Below are positions 8,912 to 17,296 of a stretch of 39,064 nt of DNA, one piece after another. The notes below the pieces were generated by a model. The model was given only the letters and a program-made list of their open reading frames with translations, did not search any database and was not told the DNA's origin. This stretch comes from CAZUTO01 sp964623085 (lineage in GTDB: Bacteria; Pseudomonadota; Gammaproteobacteria; Pseudomonadales; GM7GCV1), in contig CAZUTO010000019.1 of the NCBI GenBank assembly GCA_964623085.1, positions 1 through 39,064 of the forward strand, read 5' to 3'. Within the stretch, counting starts at the first letter, position 1; each line of letters starts with the position of its first letter. Position numbers and translations under genes: made by a program.

Positions 8912-9814
8912 TCAGTCTTCTGTTGCATTGCTAGTGCCGACTTCTGAGTCAGCGAGCAGCGCTTTTGGAAGAGGGCGAAGCGATGATCTTGTAGTATCGG
9001 GTAAATTGTTAGGTTCTGACGAGGAGTCGGGCTCAGAGTTTATCCGCGCAATTCTCTCATCTGTTGGCGGGTGGGTGCTAAAGAACTCGGCGCCTAAAGC
9101 AGCCGATGCATCTGATTCACTCAACATCTTCGTAAAAAACTCATCTGCACCATTCAATGTTCCGTACTCCGCGAGCACAGCAGCAACCGCATCTTCATCT
9201 GCTCTGCTTTCTTGATCTCTACTAAATTGAGATAAGGCGCTTGCGCTCGTAAAACCGGCGACGTTTGCCATCACGGAGGCATCACCGAAACCTGAAAGCG
9301 CCGCGATACCAACCATGGCTACCACTCCTCTACCTAGCGACATCATGGGGTCGCGATGTTTGATATGGGCAATTTCATGTGCGACCACCATTGCCAAGCC
9401 GTTTTCACTGGAAGTGTTATCAATTAAACCCTGATGAATGACGATATTTCCGGCGAGGGTTGCAAATGCGTTGGGGATCTCTGAGGGATCATAGTGTGCT
9501 TGAATCACCATACCTTCTGGTAAATCCATATGTGCGCTAAGCCGATTTGCCAAATCTTGCAGCGCTTGTTGTTGATCTTGGAACTCCTCACTGTCCTCGT
9601 ACAATACATTGAGTGCATCGAGCTTGAATGTTTCGAGCAGTTGCTTCTCTGTCTCGAAGGGGATGTGGCCGACGAGGAAACCAGCTAATACGTGGGCTAA
9701 AGCAACGATAACAAGAACAAACCCTACCGCACCCAAAAGCATCAAACCAAAATCCGCCAGAGGGTGCGCTTTGCTGTAATTAATACCCTCTGGAATTTCG
9801 GGCTCGATATCCAA
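8912..9814 (-). CDS. M48-family membrane-anchored zinc metalloprotease
   Basis: An HtpX/Ste24-like zinc endopeptidase. One N-terminal membrane segment (about residues 22-45) is followed by a catalytic domain with the HEIAH zinc motif in VVAHEIAHIKHRDP (about 145-158) and the downstream ESRADEDAV segment (about 203-211) that supplies the third, Glu, ligand; FFSTHPPTDERI near residue 246 is a conserved family ending. At 300 residues it lacks the TPR repeats of BepA. The apparent start is TTG, 14 nt after the stop of the upstream YbjQ-like gene; no ATG in a sensible position exists. Its operon partners are two YbjQ-like proteins, suggesting a shared envelope-quality role, but this is inference. 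Confidence 0.88.
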   Translation of the reverse strand: MDIEPEIPEGINYSKAHPLADFGLMLLGAVGFVLVIVALAHVLAGFLVGHIPFETEKQLLETFKLDALNVLYEDSEEFQDQQQALQDLANRLSAHMDLPEGMVIQAHYDPSEIPNAFATLAGNIVIHQGLIDNTSSENGLAMVVAHEIAHIKHRDPMMSLGRGVVAMVGIAALSGFGDASVMANVAGFTSASALSQFSRDQESRADEDAVAAVLAEYGTLNGADEFFTKMLSESDASAALGAEFFSTHPPTDERIARINSEPDSSSEPNNLPDTTRSSLRPLPKALLADSEVGTSNATED

Positions 9815-9828
9815 ATCGTTTTTGCTCG

Positions 9829-10314
9829 CTATGTCTGTTGAAAGGCATCTGTTGGCGGTTGAGTACTCTCAGGTAGGCGCAACGCTGTTCCATAAGCATA
9901 GACCTCGACGGCTCCTACTTGACCTTTAGCACCTTTTGAAATCGATGATGTTTCGATACGCACATTGCAGATGGTGTCGGCACCCCAAGCATCAGCTTGC
10001 TGTTTCATTCTCAGCGTTGCCTCGCGGCGCGCTCGATCTACCAGCGTTTCATAGGCACTGACGCGACCACCAAAGAAATTCCTAAGCCCCGCCGACACGT
10101 TTTTAAAGTAGTCTATAGCGACAACAACATTGCCATCTACCAGTGTCGAATCGGCGCCTGAAAATTTTTCGGGCACTCGTTTTAAGCTAATGGCAGGCAG
10201 CGTTCTGTATTGTGCTTCGCGTTCGCGGATGCTTTTAAAGTGCTTTTTTTCGTTCCAAGAGCCGAACAGATATCCAAGGCTCAGAAGTACGACAAAAATA
10301 ATGAGATCATACAT
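9829..10314 (-). CDS. YbjQ-like (UPF0145) protein with N-terminal membrane helix
   Basis: A 161-residue protein with an N-terminal hydrophobic anchor (about residues 3-18), a short charged linker and then a YbjQ/UPF0145 domain, a pentamer-forming fold often labelled heavy-metal-binding. Family marks include GNVVVAIDYFKNVSAGLRNFFGG, seen here as separated strand and helix, the RREATLRMKQQADAWGAD helix and the closing VEVYAYGTAL strand. The metal-binding label is a family-level guess; no His/Cys cluster is visible here. It begins 6 nt after a second, soluble YbjQ-like gene and precedes the M48 protease. Confidence 0.8.
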   Translation of the reverse strand: MYDLIIFVVLLSLGYLFGSWNEKKHFKSIREREAQYRTLPAISLKRVPEKFSGADSTLVDGNVVVAIDYFKNVSAGLRNFFGGRVSAYETLVDRARREATLRMKQQADAWGADTICNVRIETSSISKGAKGQVGAVEVYAYGTALRLPESTQPPTDAFQQT

Positions 10315-10320
10315 ATTCAG

Positions 10321-10644
10321 CTACTCGACAACGACAGCAGTGCCGTACACGAACAACTCCGACGCGCCAGCTGTAACCGAAGAAGTTGAAAAACGAACAT
10401 TGATTACTGCATTGGCGCCAATAGATTGTGCTTGTTCGATCATGCGCGCAGTTGCTTCTTTACGGGATTCAGTGAGCAATTCGGTGTAGCCTTTAAGTTC
10501 GCCTCCAAACGCGTTTTTAATTCCCGCCATAAGGTCGCGGCCTGCGTGTTTGGCCCGAACGGTATTGCCGTTGACCATTCCAAGATGCTTTACGATGGTT
10601 TTTCCGGGAACGGTTTCGATATTGGTTACCGTGATATCAGACAT
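10321..10644 (-). CDS. YbjQ family (UPF0145) protein
   Basis: At 107 residues this is the standard length of the soluble YbjQ family. It shows the conserved VKHLGMVNGNTVRAKHAGRD region (broken here into strand and turn), GIKNAFGGELKGYTELL, the helix KEATARMIEQAQSIGANAV and the final ELFVYGTAVVV. Function of the family is not established. The strong ribosome site AGGAGA lies just before its ATG and is created by a short tandem duplication at the end of cobC. It is paired with a membrane-anchored paralogue immediately downstream. Confidence 0.88.
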   Translation of the reverse strand: MSDITVTNIETVPGKTIVKHLGMVNGNTVRAKHAGRDLMAGIKNAFGGELKGYTELLTESRKEATARMIEQAQSIGANAVINVRFSTSSVTAGASELFVYGTAVVVE

Positions 10645-10651
10645 ACTTTCT

Positions 10652-10683
10652 CCTATTGTTATCTATCCCTATTGTTATCTGTG
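10652..10683. repeat. 16-bp tandem duplication over the cobC stop and the next ribosome site
   Basis: CCTATTGTTATCT occurs at 10652-10664 and again at 10668-10680, a period of 16 bp. On the coding (minus) strand the distal copy encodes the last residues of CobC, while the proximal copy supplies the CobC stop codon and the AGGAGA ribosome site of the next gene. Confidence 0.75.
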
Positions 10684-11300
10684 TTTGCTGGGACATTGTG
10701 AAAAGATAATAGCGGCCGTTTGCGCATAGCGTCACCATAGTGTTTCCAGCGTGAAAAACAAGCGTAAGGCACTTCGATGGTATTGAATGCATGGCTTGGA
10801 AGCGACGTTAGTTGCGCATGCAGTGTGCGAAAAATGCCCCCATGTATAATGATCAGTACGCGTTTGTTTGCATACTTGATAAGAACATCTTCCCACGCCG
10901 CCAGCACGCGGTCGCATACCGATAGATAGCTGTCGCCAGCATCCGGTGTAAAAGATTCAGGGTCAGAGAAGAACTGAGAAACCTGATCGCTGGATTCTTT
11001 CAAAACTTCAGCACGCAGACGGCCTTCCCAAATACCAAAGTCAAATTCTCGCCAGCGCTCGTCGATAGTGAGAGGAATCGACCGATCGGCTGCGAGCGTT
11101 TCGGCGAAAAGCTGACAGCGTTTTAACGGCGACGAAATAATTTGATCCCAATCACGATTAGCGACAGCTGCGTGCATCTGTTGCCATCCGAGCGCGCTTA
11201 GCTCGACGTCAGTTGAACCACGAAAGATCTCACCGCCTTGGCATTCGCCGTGCCGCAAAAGGTCGATACGAGTATATGAGTGTGTCTGCCAGTCGCTCAT
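10659..11300 (-). CDS. cobC: Histidine phosphatase, probable alpha-ribazole phosphatase
   Basis: A phosphoglycerate-mutase-like phosphatase. The catalytic LLRHGE motif is at about residues 13-18, the second-half Glu in EFDFGIWEGR near 86-95 and the second catalytic His in IIHGGIFRTL near 150. In the cobalamin pathway this enzyme removes the 5'-phosphate from alpha-ribazole phosphate or adenosylcobalamin phosphate. That assignment rests on the setting: its ATG overlaps the stop of the importer ATPase by 4 nt (ATGA) in an operon with cobO and cobQ. On sequence alone a general histidine phosphatase would be equally acceptable. Confidence 0.85.
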   Translation of the reverse strand: MSDWQTHSYTRIDLLRHGECQGGEIFRGSTDVELSALGWQQMHAAVANRDWDQIISSPLKRCQLFAETLAADRSIPLTIDERWREFDFGIWEGRLRAEVLKESSDQVSQFFSDPESFTPDAGDSYLSVCDRVLAAWEDVLIKYANKRVLIIIHGGIFRTLHAQLTSLPSHAFNTIEVPYACFSRWKHYGDAMRKRPLLSFHNVPANTDNNRDR

Positions 11301-12088
11301 TTTTGTTGACGCTTGTGATCGACTAGGCCAATAAAACGTTGCTTGGTTGTCGGGTCTGTATAAAAGCTAACATCTGCGTTAAACACCTTACGAACAAGTG
11401 ATTCGGTGAGCACGGCGCTGGGCGAGCCGAAACCTTCTAGCTTTCCGCAGCATAGAACGCCGACATTATCTGCGCATTGCATGGCCATATTCAGATCGTG
11501 GAGGACAACTAGAATACCGACGTTCTGGCTAGCAAAATCACTGATGGTGGATATCAACATTTGCTGATGAGTAAGATCGAAAGAAGAGGAGGGTTCATCG
11601 AGGAGCAGTAACCGTGACTTCTCCGCTGGTTGCCAAATTTGTGCTAGCACGCGCGCCAACTGCACGCGCTGTTGCTCCCCGCCAGAAAGCTGAGTATAGA
11701 GTCGATCAGCAAGGTAATGGGCATCAAGATAGCTAAGTACTTGGTCAATAATTTCTTGATCTACTTTTGCCCCTGAATCGTGAGGGATTCGCGACAGCCC
11801 GACGACTTCACGCACAGTAAACGGAAAGTTGAGGTTGGATCTCTGCGGCAGAACAGCCAAATGCTGCGCGAGCTGGGTTTTATTCCAATTTTCACGAGGG
11901 CGTTTGTGAAACTCGATCTTCCCAGCGGTCGGCTCTATGTCTCCAGCAATAGACCTAATCAACGTGCTTTTGCCTGCACCATTTGGCCCAATAAGGGCGA
12001 CGACTTCACCCGCGGCAATATCGAGATCGACCCCATCGAGGAGTTTTGCGTCTTCAAACGTAACGGAGAGCTCAGAAACCTTAAGCAT
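11297..12088 (-). CDS. btuD: ABC transporter ATP-binding protein, cobalamin (haem-like) importer
   Basis: The nucleotide-binding subunit of a FecCD-type importer at the inner membrane. All ABC motifs are present: Walker A GPNGAGKST (about residue 34), Q-loop LPQRS, signature LSGGEQQRVQLAR (about 138), Walker B LLLLDEPSSSFD and switch His in VLHDLNMA. By primary sequence it resembles the HmuV haem-importer ATPases, but the riboswitch, btuB, cob genes and btuF point to corrinoid. The ATG at 12086-12088 gives MLKVSEL and overlaps the end of the permease; an in-frame TTG one codon earlier is less likely. Confidence 0.88.
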   Translation of the reverse strand: MLKVSELSVTFEDAKLLDGVDLDIAAGEVVALIGPNGAGKSTLIRSIAGDIEPTAGKIEFHKRPRENWNKTQLAQHLAVLPQRSNLNFPFTVREVVGLSRIPHDSGAKVDQEIIDQVLSYLDAHYLADRLYTQLSGGEQQRVQLARVLAQIWQPAEKSRLLLLDEPSSSFDLTHQQMLISTISDFASQNVGILVVLHDLNMAMQCADNVGVLCCGKLEGFGSPSAVLTESLVRKVFNADVSFYTDPTTKQRFIGLVDHKRQQK

Positions 12089-13088
12089 CAACGCGCCTTT
12101 GATGAACTAACAGGTAGATAAAGAAAGGCACACCAAGAAAGGCGGTGACAATCCCTACGGGAAGCTCAGACGGTGCCAGAATCGTTCTTGCGATGAGGTC
12201 GGCAAGTAGCAATAGAATGGCGCCCATTAAACCCGAGGCGATTAGAAGATGACGATGATCTGGCCCTGCCAACTGCCGCACTAGGTGCGGGACAATCAGT
12301 CCAACAAAAGCAATGATACCGGCCAAAGCGGTGCTGATGCCAACAGCTAGTGCTGCCAACAGAATCAGTCTCTTTTTTGTCGCGCTTATGTCCACACCTA
12401 AATGTCGCGCTTCGGATTCTCCGAGCAGCAGTGCATTAAGGCGCGTAGATTGCCGCCGCAGCAACAAGGTAAACACCAGAAGCATTGCAGCACTTATTAA
12501 GACGCGATTCCAACTGGCTAGATCAAGATTACCCATTTGCCATAGGCTCATGCGCCGGAGCATTTCGTTATCAGCAAGAAAGCTCAAGAGATTAGACATA
12601 GCTCCAGCCAGCGCACTTATGGCGATACCTACTAACAGCATGGTAGAAACGGATGTGCCTCGGGGGCCTGTCGATAGTCTGTAGACAACCCAAACTGCAA
12701 TGATACTGCCAATAAAGGCACCTAGCGTGACCAATGAGAGTCCAGCAAAGCTGGCGCTTATGGTACTCCCACCAACGAAGATACTAAGGCTCGCACCGAC
12801 TGAGGCACCAGCGCTTACGCCAATTAAACTTGGATCAGCAAGCGGGTTGCGAAACAGGCCTTGGAGTACAGCACCAGATGCGGCCAATACACCGCCAATG
12901 ATGAGGGTAAGCAGCACTCGTGGAAGACGAATTTCGGTTAGGATCAACAGATCAACGGAATCGGTTTCGCCCGCTAACAGCGTATTTATAGAAAGAGGGG
13001 TTGATCCAATGAGCGCGCAGAGCAGGGCGACGAAAGGCAGGCAAATCGTGAGCGCAAACACTAGGTGTTGGCCGGAGATTAATCGCAC
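12081..13088 (-). CDS. btuC: FecCD-family permease of the cobalamin importer
   Basis: The membrane channel of a type II ABC importer, about 335 residues with roughly ten hydrophobic segments. Family marks are TEIRLPRVLLTLIIGG near residue 50, LQGLFRNPLADPSLIGVSAG (the FecCD core loop), the cytoplasmic coupling region LGVDISATKKR near 230 and AFVGLIVPHLVR near 270. The start is GTG within the end of cobQ (10-nt overlap) and its stop overlaps the ATPase start, so the three are translationally coupled. Substrate is inferred from the cobalamin riboswitch and neighbours; haem or siderophore importers have the same architecture. Confidence 0.9.
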   Translation of the reverse strand: MRLISGQHLVFALTICLPFVALLCALIGSTPLSINTLLAGETDSVDLLILTEIRLPRVLLTLIIGGVLAASGAVLQGLFRNPLADPSLIGVSAGASVGASLSIFVGGSTISASFAGLSLVTLGAFIGSIIAVWVVYRLSTGPRGTSVSTMLLVGIAISALAGAMSNLLSFLADNEMLRRMSLWQMGNLDLASWNRVLISAAMLLVFTLLLRRQSTRLNALLLGESEARHLGVDISATKKRLILLAALAVGISTALAGIIAFVGLIVPHLVRQLAGPDHRHLLIASGLMGAILLLLADLIARTILAPSELPVGIVTAFLGVPFFIYLLVHQRRVDA

Positions 13089-14590
13089 AATGCTGCCTCT
13101 GGTGAGGGGGTGCGTTTTATTTTCGTGGCTTTTTCAAACTTTTGCCAATCGATATGAGCTTCTAGAACCTTGGCGAGCTGATTTAGGCTTTTTTCTCGCA
13201 AGGCATTGCGATCTAAAAAGGCGGGCTCGGTGAGCCCAGCCCAGATCAATATACTTTCGAGTGCGAGCGACTGGTCAAACAGACCGTGCACATAGGTTCC
13301 TGCGATACAGTTATCCTCGCTTATCGCCCCTTCGGGTTTTCCGTCGAGAGATAACAGAGGCCTTTCGAGTGCGGAACCTGTGCTCAATCCGCAGTGAATT
13401 TCATACCCCGAAACTTCCGCATTTCCTTTAAAAAGGAGATGCCCGCGGACGTTTTCTAGGTGTTTGTTAGTATTGAGAACAGTAGACATCTGCAAGTGGC
13501 CTAAACCATCACTACTGCCCGCTAGGCCCTCGACACCAGCTAAGTCATCGATGCGATTGCCGAGCATTTGAAATCCGCCGCAAATACCGAATACCTTGCC
13601 TCCGTAGCGTAGGTGTTTTTGAATCTGTGTCGCGAAGCCTGTTTCTTTAAGCCAGAATAAATCTGCACGAACATTTTTGCTGCCGGGCAGGATGATTAAG
13701 TCAGCTTCGGATAGATCGCCTTCTGCAGCGATGAACTCTAGGTCGACCTCAGGGTGGGCCCGAAGTGCATCAAAATCGCTGTGATTACTAACTCTAGGAA
13801 ATACGGGTACTTTGATTTTAAGAACGTTATTTTGTGTTCTGTCTGTATCGCATTGATCTGTGGCGATGGCATCTTCTTGGTCGAGTGCGAGGCCTTTGAT
13901 GTATGGAAGTACGCCTAAGACAGGTTTGCCCGTTTGCTGTTCAAACCAAATCAAACCATCTTCTAGTAACTTGATGTCACCACGAAATCGGTTGATAACG
14001 AAGCCGCGAATACGATCTTGTTCTGATGGTGATAGTAATTTAAGCGTGCCGATGAGCTGCGCAAACACGCCGCCGCGATCGATATCAGCAACAAGGATCA
14101 CGGGGCAATTAGCCGCTTCCGCAAACCCCATGTTGGCAACATCGTTTTCGCGTAGGTTAATCTCGGCTGGGCTTCCCGCGCCCTCAACAAATATCAGATT
14201 ATATTGGCTAGCAAGGCGATGATAAGACTCTAAAGCAATCGTCAGTGCGCGTGATTTAAAGCGTTGGTAGCCCGCAGCATCAAGATTGATTAGCGGCTGC
14301 CCTTGAATGATCACCTGTGCATCAGTATCAGAATTGGGTTTTAGCAGTATGGGGTTCATATCCGTATGGGGCTTTAATCCGCAAGCATAGGCTTGCAGTG
14401 CTTGCGACCGGCCTATTTCCCCACCGTCTTCCGTAACCGCGCTGTTGAGTGCCATATTTTGCGGTTTAAAGGGAGCAACATGATTGCCGGAGGACGCAAA
14501 AACACGGCATAAACCAGCCACTAATGTGGTTTTCCCAGCATCCGATGTTGTGCCTTGAATCATCAGCGTGTGCGTGCAATTTCCCATCAT
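13079..14590 (-). CDS. cobQ: Cobyric acid synthase (adenosylcobyric acid synthase, glutamine-hydrolysing)
   Basis: Amidates four side chains of adenosylcobyrinic acid a,c-diamide using glutamine and ATP. The N-terminal dethiobiotin-synthetase-like ATPase domain starts with MIQGTTSDAGKTTL and FKPQNMALNS; VEGAGSPAEINL (about 124) and VADIDRGGVFA (about 165) are highly specific. The C-terminal class I amidotransferase domain has the nucleophile Cys in VFGICGGFQMLG (about 330) and the His in YVHGLFD near 430. At 503 residues it is full length. Two ATGs in tandem mark the start. The gene lies 18 nt after cobO. Confidence 0.96.
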   Translation of the reverse strand: MMGNCTHTLMIQGTTSDAGKTTLVAGLCRVFASSGNHVAPFKPQNMALNSAVTEDGGEIGRSQALQAYACGLKPHTDMNPILLKPNSDTDAQVIIQGQPLINLDAAGYQRFKSRALTIALESYHRLASQYNLIFVEGAGSPAEINLRENDVANMGFAEAANCPVILVADIDRGGVFAQLIGTLKLLSPSEQDRIRGFVINRFRGDIKLLEDGLIWFEQQTGKPVLGVLPYIKGLALDQEDAIATDQCDTDRTQNNVLKIKVPVFPRVSNHSDFDALRAHPEVDLEFIAAEGDLSEADLIILPGSKNVRADLFWLKETGFATQIQKHLRYGGKVFGICGGFQMLGNRIDDLAGVEGLAGSSDGLGHLQMSTVLNTNKHLENVRGHLLFKGNAEVSGYEIHCGLSTGSALERPLLSLDGKPEGAISEDNCIAGTYVHGLFDQSLALESILIWAGLTEPAFLDRNALREKSLNQLAKVLEAHIDWQKFEKATKIKRTPSPEAALCD

Positions 14591-14607
14591 CTAAAAGTCA
14601 TTCACCG

Positions 14608-15225
14608 CTAAAAATCGACTCCCCGGCGAGCTTTGATACCTGATTTGAACGCATGCTTGATTTCTTTTACTTCTGAGACGGTATCGGCTTGATCCTGTAA
14701 GGCACTGCCGCCCCCGCGCCCAGTAACCACAAGGCTTTGGTTGGTGGGTCGGTTGGCGATGGCATCCAGTATCATTTTTTCATCTAGGTATTTGTAGGCG
14801 ATCATATAAGTAAGCTCATCTATTACTACTAGATCGTAGCTTTCATCAGTCAGCATTAGGATCGCTTGTTCCCAGGTTCTCTGCGCAGCGGCAATATCGG
14901 CTTCTCGGTCCTGAGTGTTCCAAGTAAAACCGGTGCCCATTTGGTAGAAAGTAATATTTTCCCCTTCGGGCTTGGTAGCAAGATCACGCAGATAGAGCTC
15001 TTCACCCGAGAGTTGTTCTCCCTTGATAAACTGCACGACGCCGACTTTTTGACCATAGCCTAATGCGCGCATCACCATGCCAAAGGCCGAGCTAGTTTTC
15101 CCCTTCCCGTTTCCAGTTAGAAGCACGTATACGCCGCGCTCGATATCGGCGGCCTCAATACTCGCGTCGACCTTGGTTTTTTGCTTTTCCATAGCCTTTC
15201 GATGCTTTTCATTTTTTTCCGACAT
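14608..15225 (-). CDS. cobO: Cob(I)alamin / cob(I)yrinic acid a,c-diamide adenosyltransferase
   Basis: Transfers the adenosyl group of ATP to the reduced corrinoid cobalt. The CobA/CobO/BtuR type is recognised by its P-loop GNGKGKTSSAFG (about residues 38-49), VVQFIKG, the DLVVIDELTYMIAYKYLD segment and the C-terminal GIKARRGVDF that closes the nucleotide site. Length (205) is normal. It is separated from btuB by 70 nt that include a strong hairpin, and it is followed closely by cobQ. Confidence 0.95.
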   Translation of the reverse strand: MSEKNEKHRKAMEKQKTKVDASIEAADIERGVYVLLTGNGKGKTSSAFGMVMRALGYGQKVGVVQFIKGEQLSGEELYLRDLATKPEGENITFYQMGTGFTWNTQDREADIAAAQRTWEQAILMLTDESYDLVVIDELTYMIAYKYLDEKMILDAIANRPTNQSLVVTGRGGGSALQDQADTVSEVKEIKHAFKSGIKARRGVDF

Positions 15226-15260
15226 ATTGAGATACTCAGTTGAGGTACTCAGGTGCAGTT

Positions 15261-15291
15261 TTACTGGAACTCCTTCACAGAGTTCCAGTAG
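15261..15291 (-). other. Strong hairpin between btuB and cobO (possible attenuator)
   Basis: ACTGGAACTC (15263-15272) pairs perfectly with GAGTTCCAGT (15280-15289), extendable by one or two pairs, with a 7-nt loop. The best T-run (GTTTTTTAG) follows on the plus strand, where no gene ends; in the direction of the B12 operon the stem is followed only by AAAACT. It may stop part of the transcripts after btuB or stabilise the btuB mRNA end. Confidence 0.6.
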
Positions 15292-15295
15292 TTTT

Positions 15296-17152
15296 TTAGA
15301 AGCGGTAGTTTAAAGATGCTTTCCCTATACGTCCCTCTGTCTGAAACGGATTGGCCAAACCTGATGCTAGATTAAGCACATAATCTCGATCAAACAGGTT
15401 GTCTACTCTTACATTCAATGAAAGCTTTTCATTAAATATGTAGTTAGCACTCACTCCTAGTATTCCGTAGCCGCCAATGCGGTTTCCGCCATCAATACGC
15501 CCGGTTTCCGCCTGCCAATCTATCAGCAAATTCAGTGCGTTAAATTGCTTTTGTGCAGAGAGATTAGCGGTTACGCGCGCTCGGTCTGTCAGTCTGCTGT
15601 TGGCTGTTTCATCAATGGCATCAAGGTAATCGAGATTGGCGCTAAAGAGCCAATCAAAAGCCTGTGTGCTGAGTTCAATCTCAACTCCTTCAAGAGAGGC
15701 TTCTGATACATTCATTGGAAGAAAGGTGGCGAAATCAAAAGCTATTAAATCTTCGATGTCTGTTTGATAAACCGATATGCGCGCATTTAGATTTTCATAG
15801 TGATACTGAAAACTTAATTCGATAGATTCGCCTTGTTCTGGATTGAGATCAGGGTTGCTAAAACCGGGGAAAAACAAATCGTTAAAGGTGGGTGCACGGA
15901 AAGAGGTGCCGTAACTCAAAATGACTTCGAGATCGGACGTTAGATCATAGCCAAGCGCTAAGGTCGTTGTGACCTCGTCACCATAGGCTTCGTTGTCATC
16001 GTAGCGAAGGCTGGCTATGCTGCTTATTGCACCACGGTTGTATAGTGCCTGAGCAAAGAAACCCAGATTGTCGCGGCTGGTTTCGGTAAAGTCGCTTAGG
16101 GTCTCTACTTGATCGTCATAGTAATCGACGCCAGCCACAATAGTTGTATGAGCGCTGTGTTCAAAACTTGCATTAATACCTGCCGAGAATCGCTCTGTTG
16201 TAATATCAGAAAAAAAAGCGGGCGTGACGGACTCATCTTCCACATAGCCGAAATCGTAGTTGATGGTCAGATCTTGATTAATGCTTTGGATAAGTTGCGC
16301 TGAAACTTTCTGTAACTCGGTATCGGAGAAAAACCCTGTGTCCGCGCCAAAGGTATTGTCGAACTCAGCGGTGGAATCGCTATATAGGTAAGCTAAACGA
16401 GCAGAAAAGCTATCCGTTAGCGTCAGGTTGCCAGTTAAGCCGACATTAAGTTGTTCATAGCCGTCGTCGTCACCGTTGCCATCAGCTTGGCTAAGTGTTC
16501 TATCAATACCATCGGTGTCCTCGTAATTGATATTGAGACCAAACTGATTTTTTTCTGTGCCAAAGGAAGTAGACACACCATATTCCTGCAGTGAATTACT
16601 TCCCAGTGAAATATTGGCCGATCCGTTAAAGCCTTCTGCAGAAGGCTGTTTGGTGATCACATTGATGACACCACCGACCGCATCCGCGCCATAGAGGCTA
16701 GAGGTAGGGCCAGTTACGATCTCAATTTGTTCGATATGTTCGACAGGAATATTGTTGAGATCGGTTGCACCTGTTGTTGCGCTCGCAGAACGCACACCAT
16801 CGATCAATATCAAGGTGGCGCCGGTTGCATTGCCGCGCACAAACACACCATTCACGGAACCGCGACCGCCGCTGTCTGCGAAGTCTACGCCGCTGACTCG
16901 ACCAAGTGCACTACCTAAATCACGCGGGCCAGTTAGAGCGAGTTGCTCCTGGGTAATCACGTGAGTGGTCAGTAAAGACTCTTCTAGTGGGATAGGGGTG
17001 CGCGCACTTGTTACAACAAGCTCTTGGATGTCGGTACTAGAATCGACATTACTACTCGTAATAGGTGTTTGAGATTGTGCCCATGCGGGTGTTAGTGACA
17101 AAGACAGCAGGCCAAAGTAAGCCGACAGTTGATAAGTGTACTTAGATAGCAT
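15296..17152 (-). CDS. btuB: TonB-dependent outer-membrane receptor, cobalamin type
   Basis: A gated outer-membrane barrel that imports corrinoids. The signal peptide ends near AWAQS (about residue 26); a TonB box ELVVTSAR lies near residues 43-50; the plug domain includes RVSGVDFADSGGRG, VFVRGN, ILIDGVRS and SSLYGADAVGGVINV; the barrel ends in a terminal Phe (LNYRF). Its 618 residues match BtuB. The repeated aromatic/acidic strands and the C-terminal NLFDRDYVLN box are typical. A cobalamin riboswitch sits about 145 nt upstream, which directly supports B12 as the substrate. It leads the B12 operon. Confidence 0.95.
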   Translation of the reverse strand: MLSKYTYQLSAYFGLLSLSLTPAWAQSQTPITSSNVDSSTDIQELVVTSARTPIPLEESLLTTHVITQEQLALTGPRDLGSALGRVSGVDFADSGGRGSVNGVFVRGNATGATLILIDGVRSASATTGATDLNNIPVEHIEQIEIVTGPTSSLYGADAVGGVINVITKQPSAEGFNGSANISLGSNSLQEYGVSTSFGTEKNQFGLNINYEDTDGIDRTLSQADGNGDDDGYEQLNVGLTGNLTLTDSFSARLAYLYSDSTAEFDNTFGADTGFFSDTELQKVSAQLIQSINQDLTINYDFGYVEDESVTPAFFSDITTERFSAGINASFEHSAHTTIVAGVDYYDDQVETLSDFTETSRDNLGFFAQALYNRGAISSIASLRYDDNEAYGDEVTTTLALGYDLTSDLEVILSYGTSFRAPTFNDLFFPGFSNPDLNPEQGESIELSFQYHYENLNARISVYQTDIEDLIAFDFATFLPMNVSEASLEGVEIELSTQAFDWLFSANLDYLDAIDETANSRLTDRARVTANLSAQKQFNALNLLIDWQAETGRIDGGNRIGGYGILGVSANYIFNEKLSLNVRVDNLFDRDYVLNLASGLANPFQTEGRIGKASLNYRF

Positions 17153-17237
17153 CAGAAATAATTCCTCAATTGCGTAAAAATTAAATGTCGCGAATGAGGG
17201 AGGGTGTAGGGGGTATCAGGAAAATATGACGACCCTC

Positions 17238-17258
17238 GACAAAGCCCTCCGCTTCGTC
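17238..17258 (-). promoter_or_regulatory. Candidate expression-platform hairpin of the btuB riboswitch
   Basis: On the minus strand GACGAAGC (17258-17251) can pair with GCTTTGTC (17245-17238), one G-U included, with a GGAGG loop. It lies between the aptamer and the btuB start. No clear T-run follows at once, so a role in sequestering or presenting a purine-rich segment is as likely as termination. Confidence 0.35.
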
Positions 17259-17296
17259 TTGGTAAGCACTCACTAACACAGAGTACTATTGTTCTG

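Noticed and set aside
11297..13088. Haem importer (HmuUV) reading of the ABC genes
   Set aside because: The proteins resemble haem importers, but the cobalamin riboswitch, btuB, cobO, cobQ, cobC and btuF in the same operon make corrinoid the better substrate.
12700..13233. 177-residue reading frame on the plus strand
   Set aside because: It is antisense to the permease and cobQ, which are clear family members.
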